64,000 nt of DNA from Bifidobacterium cebidarum. GTDB lineage: Bacteria > Actinomycetota > Actinomycetes > Actinomycetales > Bifidobacteriaceae. Of this stretch, positions 54,372 to 62,743 are shown piece by piece; within the stretch, counting starts at the first letter, position 1, and every line of letters begins with the position of its first letter. The stretch spans positions 1 to 64,000 of the forward strand of contig NZ_WBVS01000003.1 of NCBI RefSeq assembly GCF_009193305.1, given 5' to 3'. Below the pieces are notes generated by a model. That model searched no databases. It was not told the origin of the DNA and saw only the letters and a program-made list of their open reading frames with translations. Both the position numbers and the translations under genes were made by a program.

Positions 54372-55736
54372 ATGAGCGACGAAAAGAACACGACGACCAA
54401 GTCCTCTGCAGTCTCATTTGAAGCCTTGAGCTCACTGGACGCGCCTGTTTCCTTCTGGAAGGGCATCCCGTTCGGCCTGCAGCATGTGATGGCCATGTTC
54501 GTGGCGAATCTGGCCCCGATCTTCATCGTGGCGTCCGCCGCCAAGATGACACCCGTACAGTCCGCTGCAGTTATTCAGGCCGGTCTTCTGGTGGCCGGTC
54601 TCGGCACCTGTCTGCAGCTGTACGGCGCATGGCGCATCGGTTCTCGCCTGCCGATGGTCACCGGCATTTCTTTCACTTATGTGGCGGCAGCCGTGGCCAT
54701 TTGCGCAGATAAGGGTTATGGCGCGGTGGTCGGTGCCGTGCTGGTCGGTGGTCTGCTGGAACTGGTGCTTGGTTTGACCGCCAAGTATTGGCGTCGATTC
54801 GTTCCGCCGATCGTCTCGGCCATCGTGGTGACTTCCATCGGTTTCTCGCTGCTCAACGTGGGTGCAACCTCGTTCGGCGGCGGTTCGGGAGCTAAGGACT
54901 TCGGCTCCTGGCAGAACCTGACGCTTGGTCTGATTTCTCTGGTGGCCTGCCTCGCATTCCAGCTGTTGATGAAGGGCACTGCCAAGCAGCTGTCCGTATT
55001 GTTCGGTTTGGTTGTGGGTTATATTGTAGCCATTTGCATGGGCAAGGTCGATTTCTCCGGTTTCCAGAATCTCTCCATCGTCTCCGTGCCGCAGCTGATG
55101 CCGTTCAAGCCTGAGTTCGACTGGGGTGCGATCATTTCCATCGGCTTGCTGTATGTGGTCTCTTCGGTCGAGGTGCTGGGCGACACCGCCGCACTGACCA
55201 AAGTGGGTCTGAACCGTACGCCTACCGAGCGTGAAACCGCTGGCGCCATCGCCGGCGACGGCCTGATCTCCTCGGTTTCCGGCCTGTTCGGTTGCTTGCC
55301 GCTGACCTCTTTCGCACAAAACATCGGTCTGGTGGCCATGACCAAGGTGGTCAACCGCAAGGTGATTCTCTCCGGCGGTCTGATTCTGATTCTGGCCAGC
55401 TTCGTACCGGCCATCGCCGAGGTGTTCAACTCACTGCCTCAGGCGGTGCTTGGTGGCTGCACCATCATGATGTTCGGCAACATCATTCTCTCCGGTTTCC
55501 AGATGATCGCTGAGGCAGGCTTCTCCCAGCGCAACATCACGATTGCGGCGCTCTCACTGACCATTGGCATCGGCTTTACGCAGGTGAGCGATATCTTCGT
55601 GAACTTCCCTTCGCTGTTCCAGCAGATCTTCGCTTCCAACTGCATCGCCGTGGCCTTCGTGGTCGCCGTCATCCTCAATGCCGTGCTACCAAGCGAGGAA
55701 CACTTCCTGAGCGCACCAGCAGCGAAGGAAGCATAA
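54372..55736 (+). CDS. pbuX: Xanthine/uracil permease family (NCS2) transporter
   Basis: The 454-residue product has about 12-14 membrane segments. Visible NCS2 features are FWKGIPFGLQHVMAMFVANLAP at the N-terminus and the helix 8-10 region with VEVLGDTAALTKVGLNRTPTERE and GDGLISSVSGLFGCLPLTSFAQNIGL, which carries the substrate-binding residues. Linkage to xpt makes xanthine the likely substrate, taken up with protons. GGAGAGAGAG precedes ATG. It is the last gene of the two-gene operon, with a strong terminator after it. Confidence 0.92.
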   Translation: MSDEKNTTTKSSAVSFEALSSLDAPVSFWKGIPFGLQHVMAMFVANLAPIFIVASAAKMTPVQSAAVIQAGLLVAGLGTCLQLYGAWRIGSRLPMVTGISFTYVAAAVAICADKGYGAVVGAVLVGGLLELVLGLTAKYWRRFVPPIVSAIVVTSIGFSLLNVGATSFGGGSGAKDFGSWQNLTLGLISLVACLAFQLLMKGTAKQLSVLFGLVVGYIVAICMGKVDFSGFQNLSIVSVPQLMPFKPEFDWGAIISIGLLYVVSSVEVLGDTAALTKVGLNRTPTERETAGAIAGDGLISSVSGLFGCLPLTSFAQNIGLVAMTKVVNRKVILSGGLILILASFVPAIAEVFNSLPQAVLGGCTIMMFGNIILSGFQMIAEAGFSQRNITIAALSLTIGIGFTQVSDIFVNFPSLFQQIFASNCIAVAFVVAVILNAVLPSEEHFLSAPAAKEA

Positions 55737-55789
55737 ACACGGTCTGAGCGCGCCGGCAAAGGAAACATAACCTTACTTCCCGCGCCTTT

Positions 55790-55820
55790 AGTCCTCTTAG
55801 CTCATACAGCTAAGAGGACT
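55790..55820 (+). terminator. Terminator after the xpt-permease operon
   Basis: A 13-bp perfect stem pairs AGTCCTCTTAGCT (55790-55802) with AGCTAAGAGGACT (55808-55820), with a 5-nt loop and then TTTTTAT. A classic intrinsic terminator. Confidence 0.93.
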
Positions 55821-55845
55821 TTTTATATCGCCACCCAACAGAAGC

Positions 55846-55863
55846 ATATCGAATATCGATATA
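55846..55863. promoter_or_regulatory. ATATCGA-type palindrome before the DUF2975 gene
   Basis: CATATCGAATATCGATATAC has two overlapping ATATCGA units and the 10-bp palindrome ATATCGATAT (55853-55862), 38 bp upstream of the DUF2975 start. It could be the binding site of the small HTH protein encoded downstream, which would autoregulate. This rests on position and symmetry only. Confidence 0.45.
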
Positions 55864-55900
55864 CAATGATTGCGAGTACAACGTAGAAAAAGGCGGCAGC

Positions 55901-56413
55901 ATGAACAAGTACATGAATCGCTGGGTACTGTACGGACTGAAGGCAATAGTCGTACTGATTTGGCTGGGATGTATATGGGGACAGGTGATTGTCGTACCAA
56001 TATTCAGCGAAGCAGTGGCAAATACATACCCTAGTCAAACTCCGTTGCACTGGCTGTATCTCATACTCGGTGAATTGTTCCTTGTCTGTGTCGAGATCGC
56101 GTTCATCGGAGTATGGCGTCTGTTCTCGCTTTCCGGCTCCGGCAGCGTCTTCACCGCTAAAGCACTCCCCTGTGTGAATCTAATCATCGGCTGTGCTTCA
56201 ATCGGTACCGCAATAACCGCTATCGCCTTGGGTACGTTTGCCGTCAGCGCCTGGCATGACGCCACTATGCAGGGCATGGACTACTTCAGCATCGCAGCCG
56301 TTCTTGGCGCAACCCTTGTGGCTGAGATCGGCTTTATCCTCTTGATGCTGGTGATGAGGGGGCTACTTCGCGCCGCAACCGACCAATCCGATGAATTGGA
56401 ACAGGTGATCTGA
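55901..56413 (+). CDS. DUF2975 membrane protein
   Basis: The 170-residue protein has four predicted membrane helices (about residues 9-32, 48-72, 90-115, 127-152), the DUF2975 layout. This family is usually followed, as here, by a small Cro/C1-type HTH gene (56415), one base away. The pair resembles the two-gene membrane-protein/YozG-type regulator modules of Firmicutes and Actinobacteria. The function is not known. GGCAGC lies before ATG as a weak ribosome site. Confidence 0.85.
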   Translation: MNKYMNRWVLYGLKAIVVLIWLGCIWGQVIVVPIFSEAVANTYPSQTPLHWLYLILGELFLVCVEIAFIGVWRLFSLSGSGSVFTAKALPCVNLIIGCASIGTAITAIALGTFAVSAWHDATMQGMDYFSIAAVLGATLVAEIGFILLMLVMRGLLRAATDQSDELEQVI

Positions 56414-56414
56414 C

Positions 56415-56624
56415 ATGGCCATTCGCATCAATCTGGACGTGATGATGGCCAGACGCAAAATAGGCGTAGGAGAATTGGCCGAACAGATCGGCATCACACC
56501 CGCCAACGTATCAATTCTGAAAAATGGGCGCGCGAAAGCGGTACGCTTCACCACACTCGATGCCATCTGCAAAGCCTTGGATTGCCAGCCTGGCGACATT
56601 CTCGAGTACACACCAGACGAGTGA
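56415..56624 (+). CDS. Small Cro/C1-type HTH regulator (YozG-like)
   Basis: The 69-residue protein is almost entirely an HTH_XRE fold: MMARRKIGVGELAEQIGITP, then NVSILKNGRAKAVRFTTLDAICKALDCQPGDILEY. The closing CQPGDILEY is characteristic of the YozG group. It starts one base after the DUF2975 stop, so it is translated from the same mRNA and probably regulates it. Confidence 0.92.
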   Translation: MAIRINLDVMMARRKIGVGELAEQIGITPANVSILKNGRAKAVRFTTLDAICKALDCQPGDILEYTPDE

Positions 56625-56710
56625 ATTTTCGATGAATTGGCGTACCCTCCCCGCTTGAGGCAAGGCATACCGAACACTCATGCGGCACAATAGTGGCAAG
56701 GAGGCGCATT

Positions 56711-58192
56711 ATGGTTGACGACTACACCGCGAAGATGACCGAGCTCATCGAGCTGATGCGCATGATCGGCAACGATACGCAACAGTGCGAGGTCAAGGAA
56801 TGCAAGCGCCGCATCTCCTCCACCATCACCGATACATTGTCCGCATTCTCCAATGGTTCCGGCGGATGGATCATTCTTGGACTTTCCGAAAAGAACGGTT
56901 TCACCCCAGTTGAGGATTTCAACGCCCGTGCCATGCAGGAAGCGTTGAGCCAAGCATGCGAGAAAATGACTCCGGTGGTGCGCCCGGTGATTGTGACCTG
57001 CCCATTCGAAGGTTCGAACCTGGTATTCGCCCGGGTCGATGAAATGCTTCCGCGCGATAAGCCCTGCTTCACTACCGCGCTCGGCCCGCACGGCGGTTCG
57101 TTCATCCGCACCGGCGACGGTGACCGCCGGATGACCTCCTACGAAGTAGACCGTCTCATTGAAGAGCATCTGCAGCCCACGTATGACTTGGATATCGTGC
57201 CGCATGCCACCACTGATGATCTTGATCCAACATTGGTTGCAGGATTGCTGGCCCGTGCCCGCGAGCAGCATCCTCATGTGTTCGCAGACCGCGAGGCCAC
57301 CCGCACACTGCTGGATTTGCAGGTGCTACGCCATGATGATTCCGACGAGAGCGAAGTGGGTGGCGTGCTCCGGCCCACGCTTGCGGGATTGTTGGCGCTG
57401 GGCCGGTATCCGCAGAAATATTATCCCCGGTTGTCTATTGCGATTGCCGTGTTCCCTGGTACGGACAGGGATGAAGTGTTCCGCGGAGATGAACGCCTGG
57501 TAGCCACGAAAACCATTGTGGGACCGATTCCAGTGATGATTAATGATGCCGTGGAATCATTGATGCAGTGGGTGGGTGCCAAGAAACTTGACTATCCGCC
57601 AGTAGTGCTGCGGGAAGCTATAGCGAACGCGCTCACCCACCGCGACTACTCCCCCGATGCGCGTGGCACGCAGGTGCGTATCAGCGTGTTTACCAACCGT
57701 ATCGAAATCACCAATCCTGGCGGTTTGTACGGTACGGTGACCCATGATGTGCTGGCGAATCCGAATCCGGTGACCGGAGTACCGTTCGTCTCCACCCGTA
57801 ATCAGTTCCTGTTTACGCTGTTGGAGTCCACACCGTACCCGGATGGTGGGTTCGTCAATCCGGAAGGCGGCGATGGTTTGCAACGGATTGCCGCAGCTTT
57901 GCGAGAAGCGGGCATTGAGCCGGCGACCGCACAGAACGATATCAATACGTTCACGATGACCATCACCAAGCATCGCACTGCAAAGAACAGTACACCTAGC
58001 GATATCTCCAAAGCGATTCTGACCGTGCTGGAACGTCATTCGGCAATGAGCATCAAAGAAATCATCCGCGAACTGCAGCTCACTCCCCTGGCCGCCACTT
58101 CCGGCATGCGCGAGCTGATACGCGAGGGCCGGGTCGCCAAGGTGAAGTTCCAAGACGATCCGACCCAACGCTATCGACTCAAAGGTCTATAA
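56711..58192 (+). CDS. AlbA_2 domain / HATPase_c_4 putative transcriptional regulator
   Basis: The 493-residue product from ATG 56711 (MVDDYTAKM) has a perfect AAGGAGG upstream. The N-terminal AlbA_2 (Schlafen-type) domain (about residues 20-145) shows QCEVKECKRRISSTITDTLSAFSNGSGGWIILGLSE. A GHKL-type HATPase_c_4 region (about 300-390) shows REAIANALTHRDYS and RIEITNPGGLYG. A C-terminal winged helix follows (about 430-490, MSIKEIIRELQLTPLAATSGMRELIREGRV). Such proteins are annotated as ATP-binding transcriptional regulators and some sit in defence loci. It stands alone, between the HTH gene and the ABC exporter. Confidence 0.88.
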   Translation: MVDDYTAKMTELIELMRMIGNDTQQCEVKECKRRISSTITDTLSAFSNGSGGWIILGLSEKNGFTPVEDFNARAMQEALSQACEKMTPVVRPVIVTCPFEGSNLVFARVDEMLPRDKPCFTTALGPHGGSFIRTGDGDRRMTSYEVDRLIEEHLQPTYDLDIVPHATTDDLDPTLVAGLLARAREQHPHVFADREATRTLLDLQVLRHDDSDESEVGGVLRPTLAGLLALGRYPQKYYPRLSIAIAVFPGTDRDEVFRGDERLVATKTIVGPIPVMINDAVESLMQWVGAKKLDYPPVVLREAIANALTHRDYSPDARGTQVRISVFTNRIEITNPGGLYGTVTHDVLANPNPVTGVPFVSTRNQFLFTLLESTPYPDGGFVNPEGGDGLQRIAAALREAGIEPATAQNDINTFTMTITKHRTAKNSTPSDISKAILTVLERHSAMSIKEIIRELQLTPLAATSGMRELIREGRVAKVKFQDDPTQRYRLKGL

Positions 58193-58211
58193 CAAAACCA
58201 GCTGTGTTTCG

Positions 58212-59633
58212 CTACCTCTCAGCAAGCTCAGTTGCAGCAGGAGCAGCCAAGACGGGACGTGTACGACGGAATCGTCCTGCCGCAAGTCCGACGCAGACGA
58301 ACGCGATGGCGAATAATACCACAATACCGGTTGCAACAGCCCATCCCGTCCAATCCGCGCCGGCGGTTGCCGCCACGCCCAGTGCGCTGTCAATCGCTGC
58401 GCAATACCACCATCCCGGCGTTATTTTCGCGATGGTAACCATCACATCAGGCATCATGCTCGTCGGAACCGCAATCCCCGATGCGAAGAGAATCAGCAAG
58501 CCAAACACATTGGCAAATCCGTTGGCAACCATATCGGAGGCTCCGAACTCACCAAGCATGAATCCACAGGCCACGCACATGAAGCTGAACATCACAGCTG
58601 AAAGGAACGCCATAATTACGCCGCTTACCGACAGTGAAGCCAGATGGCCGCCAGCCGCAGCGGTGAGCCCCAGAGCTCCAACCATATAGGCCACGCAAAT
58701 CAGCAACGCGAAACCGCACAGTGCCACCATACGGTTCAAGCCGATCTTCATTCCCACTGGAGAGGCCACGAGCCTGCGGCGTAATTCGCCTGTTCCAAAT
58801 ACACGTGCCACCAAGCTCACGCATACGGTGAGCGTAAGGAACAGCGGATACAATGCGGTTTGCATGGTGCCGCCGAATCCCACTGCTACTGGATCGCTTT
58901 CCTGATGGGTTTTGTCGCGCGAGGCAACGGCTTTCACCGTGACAGCACGATTTACATCAGCGTCATGTGCCATATCCGCAGCATGGGCGGCGGCGGTCTC
59001 CACGTCATTCATCGTGAGACTGCTCAACGTTCCCTCAGGCATAGAATCAATGTTGATGGCACCAGCATCATCCGCTATATGAGGCCAGTCGACGTTTGTG
59101 TTCGCGCCCACGGAGGTAATCCATGAGGCGAGCGCTTCCTTGCTGAGATTGACGTGTTCACCAATCAGCGTGATTCGGGCGATCGAAAGGAATCCGCTCA
59201 CATTCATATTGCCGATGGTTCCAGCTCCCGAGGTGTAGCTGGTGACGGTTTCGAGTGTCGGCATATCCTTGCCGGATTGCGCGGCGTCGAGGAATTCGTC
59301 GGCGTAGCCGCGCGGAATGACGACGATGAGGTCCACCCAGTTCGAGGCGACGGCTTGTTGCAAGGACTGAGCGGTATCGTCAAGTTCAACCATGGTGGCG
59401 GATTCGGAGAGATAGTTGCGCAGACCCTTGGCTATGCCGCCTCGGTTCCCGTCGCGATCGATAACAGCAACGTTGACCTTATCCGGCTCGTACGTATCGA
59501 CTACAGGCTGCATGGAGGCGGTAAGCTGCGACCAGCTGAGCGTGAACATCATGATGCCCATCAGAATCAGATACACGATGATGTATGTCCGGTGCGCGAG
59601 CAGCACGCGCACGGTGGCCTTATAGGTGTTCAT
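58212..59633 (-). CDS. ABC-2 type exporter permease, second subunit
   Basis: The 473-residue product has one N-terminal helix (about residues 15-35) and a long extracytoplasmic domain (about 40-260) with MQPVVDTYEPDKVNVAVIDRDG, the common YhgE/ABC-2 start. Five to six C-terminal helices follow (about 265-455). Its start overlaps the end of the first permease by 14 bases. Together with the ATPase gene it forms a three-gene exporter. It converges with the AlbA_2 gene, 19 bp away. Confidence 0.88.
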   Translation of the reverse strand: MNTYKATVRVLLAHRTYIIVYLILMGIMMFTLSWSQLTASMQPVVDTYEPDKVNVAVIDRDGNRGGIAKGLRNYLSESATMVELDDTAQSLQQAVASNWVDLIVVIPRGYADEFLDAAQSGKDMPTLETVTSYTSGAGTIGNMNVSGFLSIARITLIGEHVNLSKEALASWITSVGANTNVDWPHIADDAGAINIDSMPEGTLSSLTMNDVETAAAHAADMAHDADVNRAVTVKAVASRDKTHQESDPVAVGFGGTMQTALYPLFLTLTVCVSLVARVFGTGELRRRLVASPVGMKIGLNRMVALCGFALLICVAYMVGALGLTAAAGGHLASLSVSGVIMAFLSAVMFSFMCVACGFMLGEFGASDMVANGFANVFGLLILFASGIAVPTSMMPDVMVTIAKITPGWWYCAAIDSALGVAATAGADWTGWAVATGIVVLFAIAFVCVGLAAGRFRRTRPVLAAPAATELAER

Positions 59634-60879
59634 AGCGTTGCCTCCTCAGCATGATTACTCCGGCGGTAAGGAATACCGCGCTCATCGCGAATAAGATGGC
59701 ACAGGTTTGGATAAACGGCTGATAGCTGTCGTAATACATCAGCGAATAGAACAGGTTCGTGACTTGTTGCGCCGGATTGATGGCGGCGAGAATCGGAGCT
59801 TTACGAGTGATCACATCGCTCAAGTCCATGGCGAATCCGCCGTACAGGCCGCTGAACAATGACAGCGAACAGGCGATTGCCGTCGACAGCCCTTGCTTGA
59901 CGCCAGCGGTAAGTTTCGGTATCGCACCAATCATGGTGCCAAGTGAGCAAGTCATGAAGGATGCGATGATTACAGCCAGTACAGCCAACCCGTCGCGCCC
60001 GCCGACCTCAATGCCGCAGCCATACCGGATATAGGCGAGCGCTATCAGCAGGGAAACACTGGTGCAGAGCCATCCGGCAAGGAATCCCGCCACCAACTGC
60101 TTGGCTCGTCCGAGCGGGGCTACGGTCCGTCGGATGCCCAGGGCGGAAAGATTCGCCTGCGAGGTGGTGACCGTGTAGATCATGTATGACATGGCCACCA
60201 GGCAGGCCATGCCCATAAGCGCGTAATAATACCGAGCCATTGCGCTGGGCTTGAAATTGGTGAGCGAGATCTCACGCGTGCCGCCTGCCGCGGAATTGAT
60301 GCCTTGCCAGAATGATTGCGCCATCGCCGCGGTTGGATTGTCTTTGAGTACGGCCAGTACGGTTGCGCTGGTGCGATTGTATTGGCCAATCACATTGTCC
60401 AGTGCATCCAGCGACACATCGAGCCCGGCTTCTTGCGTGCCGTTTGTGGCTTTGGCGGCGGTGTCGCTGCTTATCGTGAGCGACATGCGTCCTTTATCAT
60501 CGGCGGATATGTAGCCGTCCACTTTGTTCTTGGCAAGTTGTTCCTGGGCTTGCGCTGTGGATTGGACGGCCGTGGTATCCAGCAGCTTCACATCGACTTT
60601 GATATCGCCGGTCACAGCTCCCCTGCTGTTGTTTGCAGTCTTGGGGTTCTTCTGTTCCCCGGATAGCGCGGAGATCAGCGTACTGGCATCCACTGCATTA
60701 TCCCAGTTGGAATCTTCCACAACGGCCACGGATACTGGGGTGATGCTCATGGCCTTGTCGAGATTGCCGAACACGCCGTTGAACATCGTGGCAAGTGCTA
60801 TGGGGAAGATGATCAGCCAGAACAATGCGCTTCTGTCTCTCAGGTTTGATTTCAATGAGACGATGAATGTACTCCACAT
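59620..60879 (-). CDS. ABC-2 type exporter permease, first subunit
   Basis: The 419-residue product has the ABC2_membrane_3 layout. An N-terminal helix (about 15-38, DRSALFWLIIFPIALATMFNGVF) comes first, then an extracytoplasmic domain with SVAVVEDSNWDNA, then six C-terminal helices (about 215-410) with ALGIRRTVAPLGRAKQLVAGFLAGW. It is a paralogue-like partner of the downstream permease, suggesting a heterodimer. It starts 36 bp after the ATPase gene. Confidence 0.9.
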   Translation of the reverse strand: MWSTFIVSLKSNLRDRSALFWLIIFPIALATMFNGVFGNLDKAMSITPVSVAVVEDSNWDNAVDASTLISALSGEQKNPKTANNSRGAVTGDIKVDVKLLDTTAVQSTAQAQEQLAKNKVDGYISADDKGRMSLTISSDTAAKATNGTQEAGLDVSLDALDNVIGQYNRTSATVLAVLKDNPTAAMAQSFWQGINSAAGGTREISLTNFKPSAMARYYYALMGMACLVAMSYMIYTVTTSQANLSALGIRRTVAPLGRAKQLVAGFLAGWLCTSVSLLIALAYIRYGCGIEVGGRDGLAVLAVIIASFMTCSLGTMIGAIPKLTAGVKQGLSTAIACSLSLFSGLYGGFAMDLSDVITRKAPILAAINPAQQVTNLFYSLMYYDSYQPFIQTCAILFAMSAVFLTAGVIMLRRQRYEHL

Positions 60880-60915
60880 GGCTCCTCCTTTCCTTATCGA
60901 TTGGCGGCGACTGAC

Positions 60916-61896
60916 TCAGTCGCGCAACGCCGTGCCGGTGAGTTCCAGGAACACGTCGTTCAAGGTGGGCGGTCGGCTGGCCAAATGTCCGATATTCGCT
61001 CCGGCGGCACGCAATACGGCAAGCAGGTCCATAAGATTGTGCTCACCTCGTCGGCACCGCACTTCCAGCTCCCGCCCGTTATAGGTGGCTTCGATGACGA
61101 AGCCGAGCCTGCGCACCTCGGCGAGTGCCTCGTCGGACAAATCAAGGGTTTCGATGGCGATGCGCTCGCCGGTGTCGATCATGTTCTTCAGCTCTTCGGC
61201 GGTGCCGAGCGCCAGATGACGGCCATGATCCATGATGAGAATGCGATCGCAGATCTGTTCGACTTCCTCCATGTAATGGCTGGTGTAGATTACAGTGGCT
61301 CCGGCCTTGTTGAGCTTTTGAATGCCTTCGAGAATCGCGTTACGGCTCTGAGGGTCGACGGCCACGGTCGGCTCGTCGAAGAAGATCAGATCGGGCTTAT
61401 GCGCAATGCCGCACGCGATGTTGAGTCTGCGCAGGAGACCGCCGGAAAGTTTGCCCGGCCGGTATTTGCGGAATTCACGCAGCCCCACGAAGTCAATGGC
61501 CTCTTCCACGAGCGGTGCGCGTTCGGCCTTCTTCGGCACATACAGCGAACAGAAGTAGTCGATGTTCTCCGCCACGGTGAGCTCGTTGAACACGGCCACG
61601 TTCTGCGGCACGATGCCGATGCGGCGCTTCAACGCGTAATTGGTTGGCGTCATCGGCTCGCCGAATACGCGGATGGTGCCGGAATCATAGGTGAGTAGCG
61701 CCAGAATGCAATTGATTGCGGTGGTTTTGCCGGAGCCGTTCGGGCCCAGAAGTCCGAAGATCTCGCCTTGTTGTACGTCGAGATCGAAATAATCGAGCGC
61801 CACCATATCGCCGTATCGCTTGACCAGTTGGCTCACATGCACCGCGGGAACAATGGCCTGCGCGGCCTGAGTGGTTGCAGTGGTTTCGTCTGCCAT
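60916..61896 (-). CDS. ABC exporter ATP-binding protein (DrrA type)
   Basis: The 326-residue product from ATG 61896 (MADETTATT) has AGGGAG five bases upstream. GTG 61902 is in frame. Walker A GLLGPNGSGKTTAINCIL (about residue 52), signature KLSGGLLRRLNIACG (about 150) and Walker B LIFFDEPTVAVDPQSRNAI (about 172) are intact. A DrrA-type C-terminal domain of about 85 residues follows (about 240-326). It energises the two permeases downstream. The cargo is unknown: drug, peptide or lipid are all possible. Confidence 0.93.
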   Translation of the reverse strand: MADETTATTQAAQAIVPAVHVSQLVKRYGDMVALDYFDLDVQQGEIFGLLGPNGSGKTTAINCILALLTYDSGTIRVFGEPMTPTNYALKRRIGIVPQNVAVFNELTVAENIDYFCSLYVPKKAERAPLVEEAIDFVGLREFRKYRPGKLSGGLLRRLNIACGIAHKPDLIFFDEPTVAVDPQSRNAILEGIQKLNKAGATVIYTSHYMEEVEQICDRILIMDHGRHLALGTAEELKNMIDTGERIAIETLDLSDEALAEVRRLGFVIEATYNGRELEVRCRRGEHNLMDLLAVLRAAGANIGHLASRPPTLNDVFLELTGTALRD

Positions 61897-61992
61897 GATC
61901 ACTCCCTTCCTTGGATGATTCCATCATCCCAAGCGCACATGCACACAACCAGCCACTTTCGTCACGAGTTCTCATGGCAGCCATGACATTTG

Positions 61993-62700
61993 TCATTGGC
62001 CCAGCAAACGGCCATTTGTATGAACGGTTTGAGTTGGCAGCGTAGGCAGTTCAACCTGTGATACATCAATCTCGCCAGACATCAGCTTGGGCAGTAGTGC
62101 GTCACGAAGTTGTTCAAGTGCAGTGATTTCTTTGGTGTTATTGGAGATAAGATTCAAAACTGTTTTAGCTTCGTTAGAAAATGCTTGTGCTTCATCACTG
62201 ATACTGGAAACGTTATAGGACATTATCTGATTTCTATCGCCACGCGGCATTTTTGTTCCTTTAGAACCCGCAACCATATATCTGAAAAACGCATCCGAGT
62301 AAAGAACGGAAAAGATATAGGGTGCCAGATTCTCGTTCTTTGCGCGGAAGACTAGTACATCATTCGAGCAAGTACCACTACAATCAGCAAACCATATTTT
62401 CTTAAAATAAGGACGAATGTTAGAAATCAAGGTGTCGCCCGATTTGTACATTGTCACTTTACCAGATATCGGCAATCCAGCAGCCTGTTGTCTGCCGCCT
62501 TTATCGGAAATAAGACTTTCCGTTGAAACATAGGTATTGAGATCCGCATTTTCAACTGTGGTCTTTTCTTTTACGAGAACACAAATGTCGCGCAATTCGG
62601 CATCAAGATGAGAGCCAAAACTGTCATTGTGCTTAGTTGATAACATCTCCAACAAATGGCCGTTTGCCCGTCCAAAACACTGCTTTTCTGTGGTTCGCAT
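61993..62700 (-). CDS. hsdS: Truncated type I restriction specificity subunit (HsdS) fragment
   Basis: The product of about 235 residues from ATG 62700 (no good ribosome site; the frame runs to 62793) corresponds to a single target-recognition domain plus the conserved C-terminal helix of HsdS. Visible are LRDICVLVKEKTT at the start of the TRD, SGDTLISNIRPYFKKIWFAD, KGTKMPRGDRNQIMSYNVS and the dimer/HsdM-contact helix IKEITALEQLRDALLPKLMSGEI-like end. A full HsdS has two TRDs in about 400 residues, so this is half. It is bounded by perfect 16-bp inverted copies and lies next to a tyrosine recombinase, so it looks like a silent or invertible specificity cassette. Base composition is more AT-rich than neighbours. 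Confidence 0.82.
   Translation of the reverse strand: MRTTEKQCFGRANGHLLEMLSTKHNDSFGSHLDAELRDICVLVKEKTTVENADLNTYVSTESLISDKGGRQQAAGLPISGKVTMYKSGDTLISNIRPYFKKIWFADCSGTCSNDVLVFRAKNENLAPYIFSVLYSDAFFRYMVAGSKGTKMPRGDRNQIMSYNVSSISDEAQAFSNEAKTVLNLISNNTKEITALEQLRDALLPKLMSGEIDVSQVELPTLPTQTVHTNGRLLGQ
62004..62019 (-). repeat. Candidate recombination site, right-to-left copy in hsdS 3' end
   Basis: GCAAACGGCCATTTGT at 62004-62019 is the exact reverse complement of 62652-62667. It lies inside the last codons of the hsdS fragment. The core CAAAYGGCCRTTTG is itself a near-palindrome, as expected for a tyrosine recombinase crossover site with two binding arms. The adjacent stop codon overlaps another palindrome, ATGACA-TT-TGTCAT (61983-61996). 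Confidence 0.7.
62652..62667 (+). repeat. Candidate recombination site, left-to-right copy at hsdS 5' side
   Basis: ACAAATGGCCGTTTGC at 62652-62667 is the inverted partner of 62004-62019. The two sites enclose 632 bp carrying most of the hsdS fragment, and recombination between them would invert it. The integrase gene starts 76 bp further right. Confidence 0.7.
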
Positions 62701-62743
62701 TATGTATGCGAATACCCCACATACATTCAGGCGAAAGACCCAT

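Noticed and set aside
62627-62743. 39-codon N-terminal extension of the integrase
   Set aside because: It overlaps the hsdS fragment and its recombination site, and the conserved integrase fold begins after ATG 62744.
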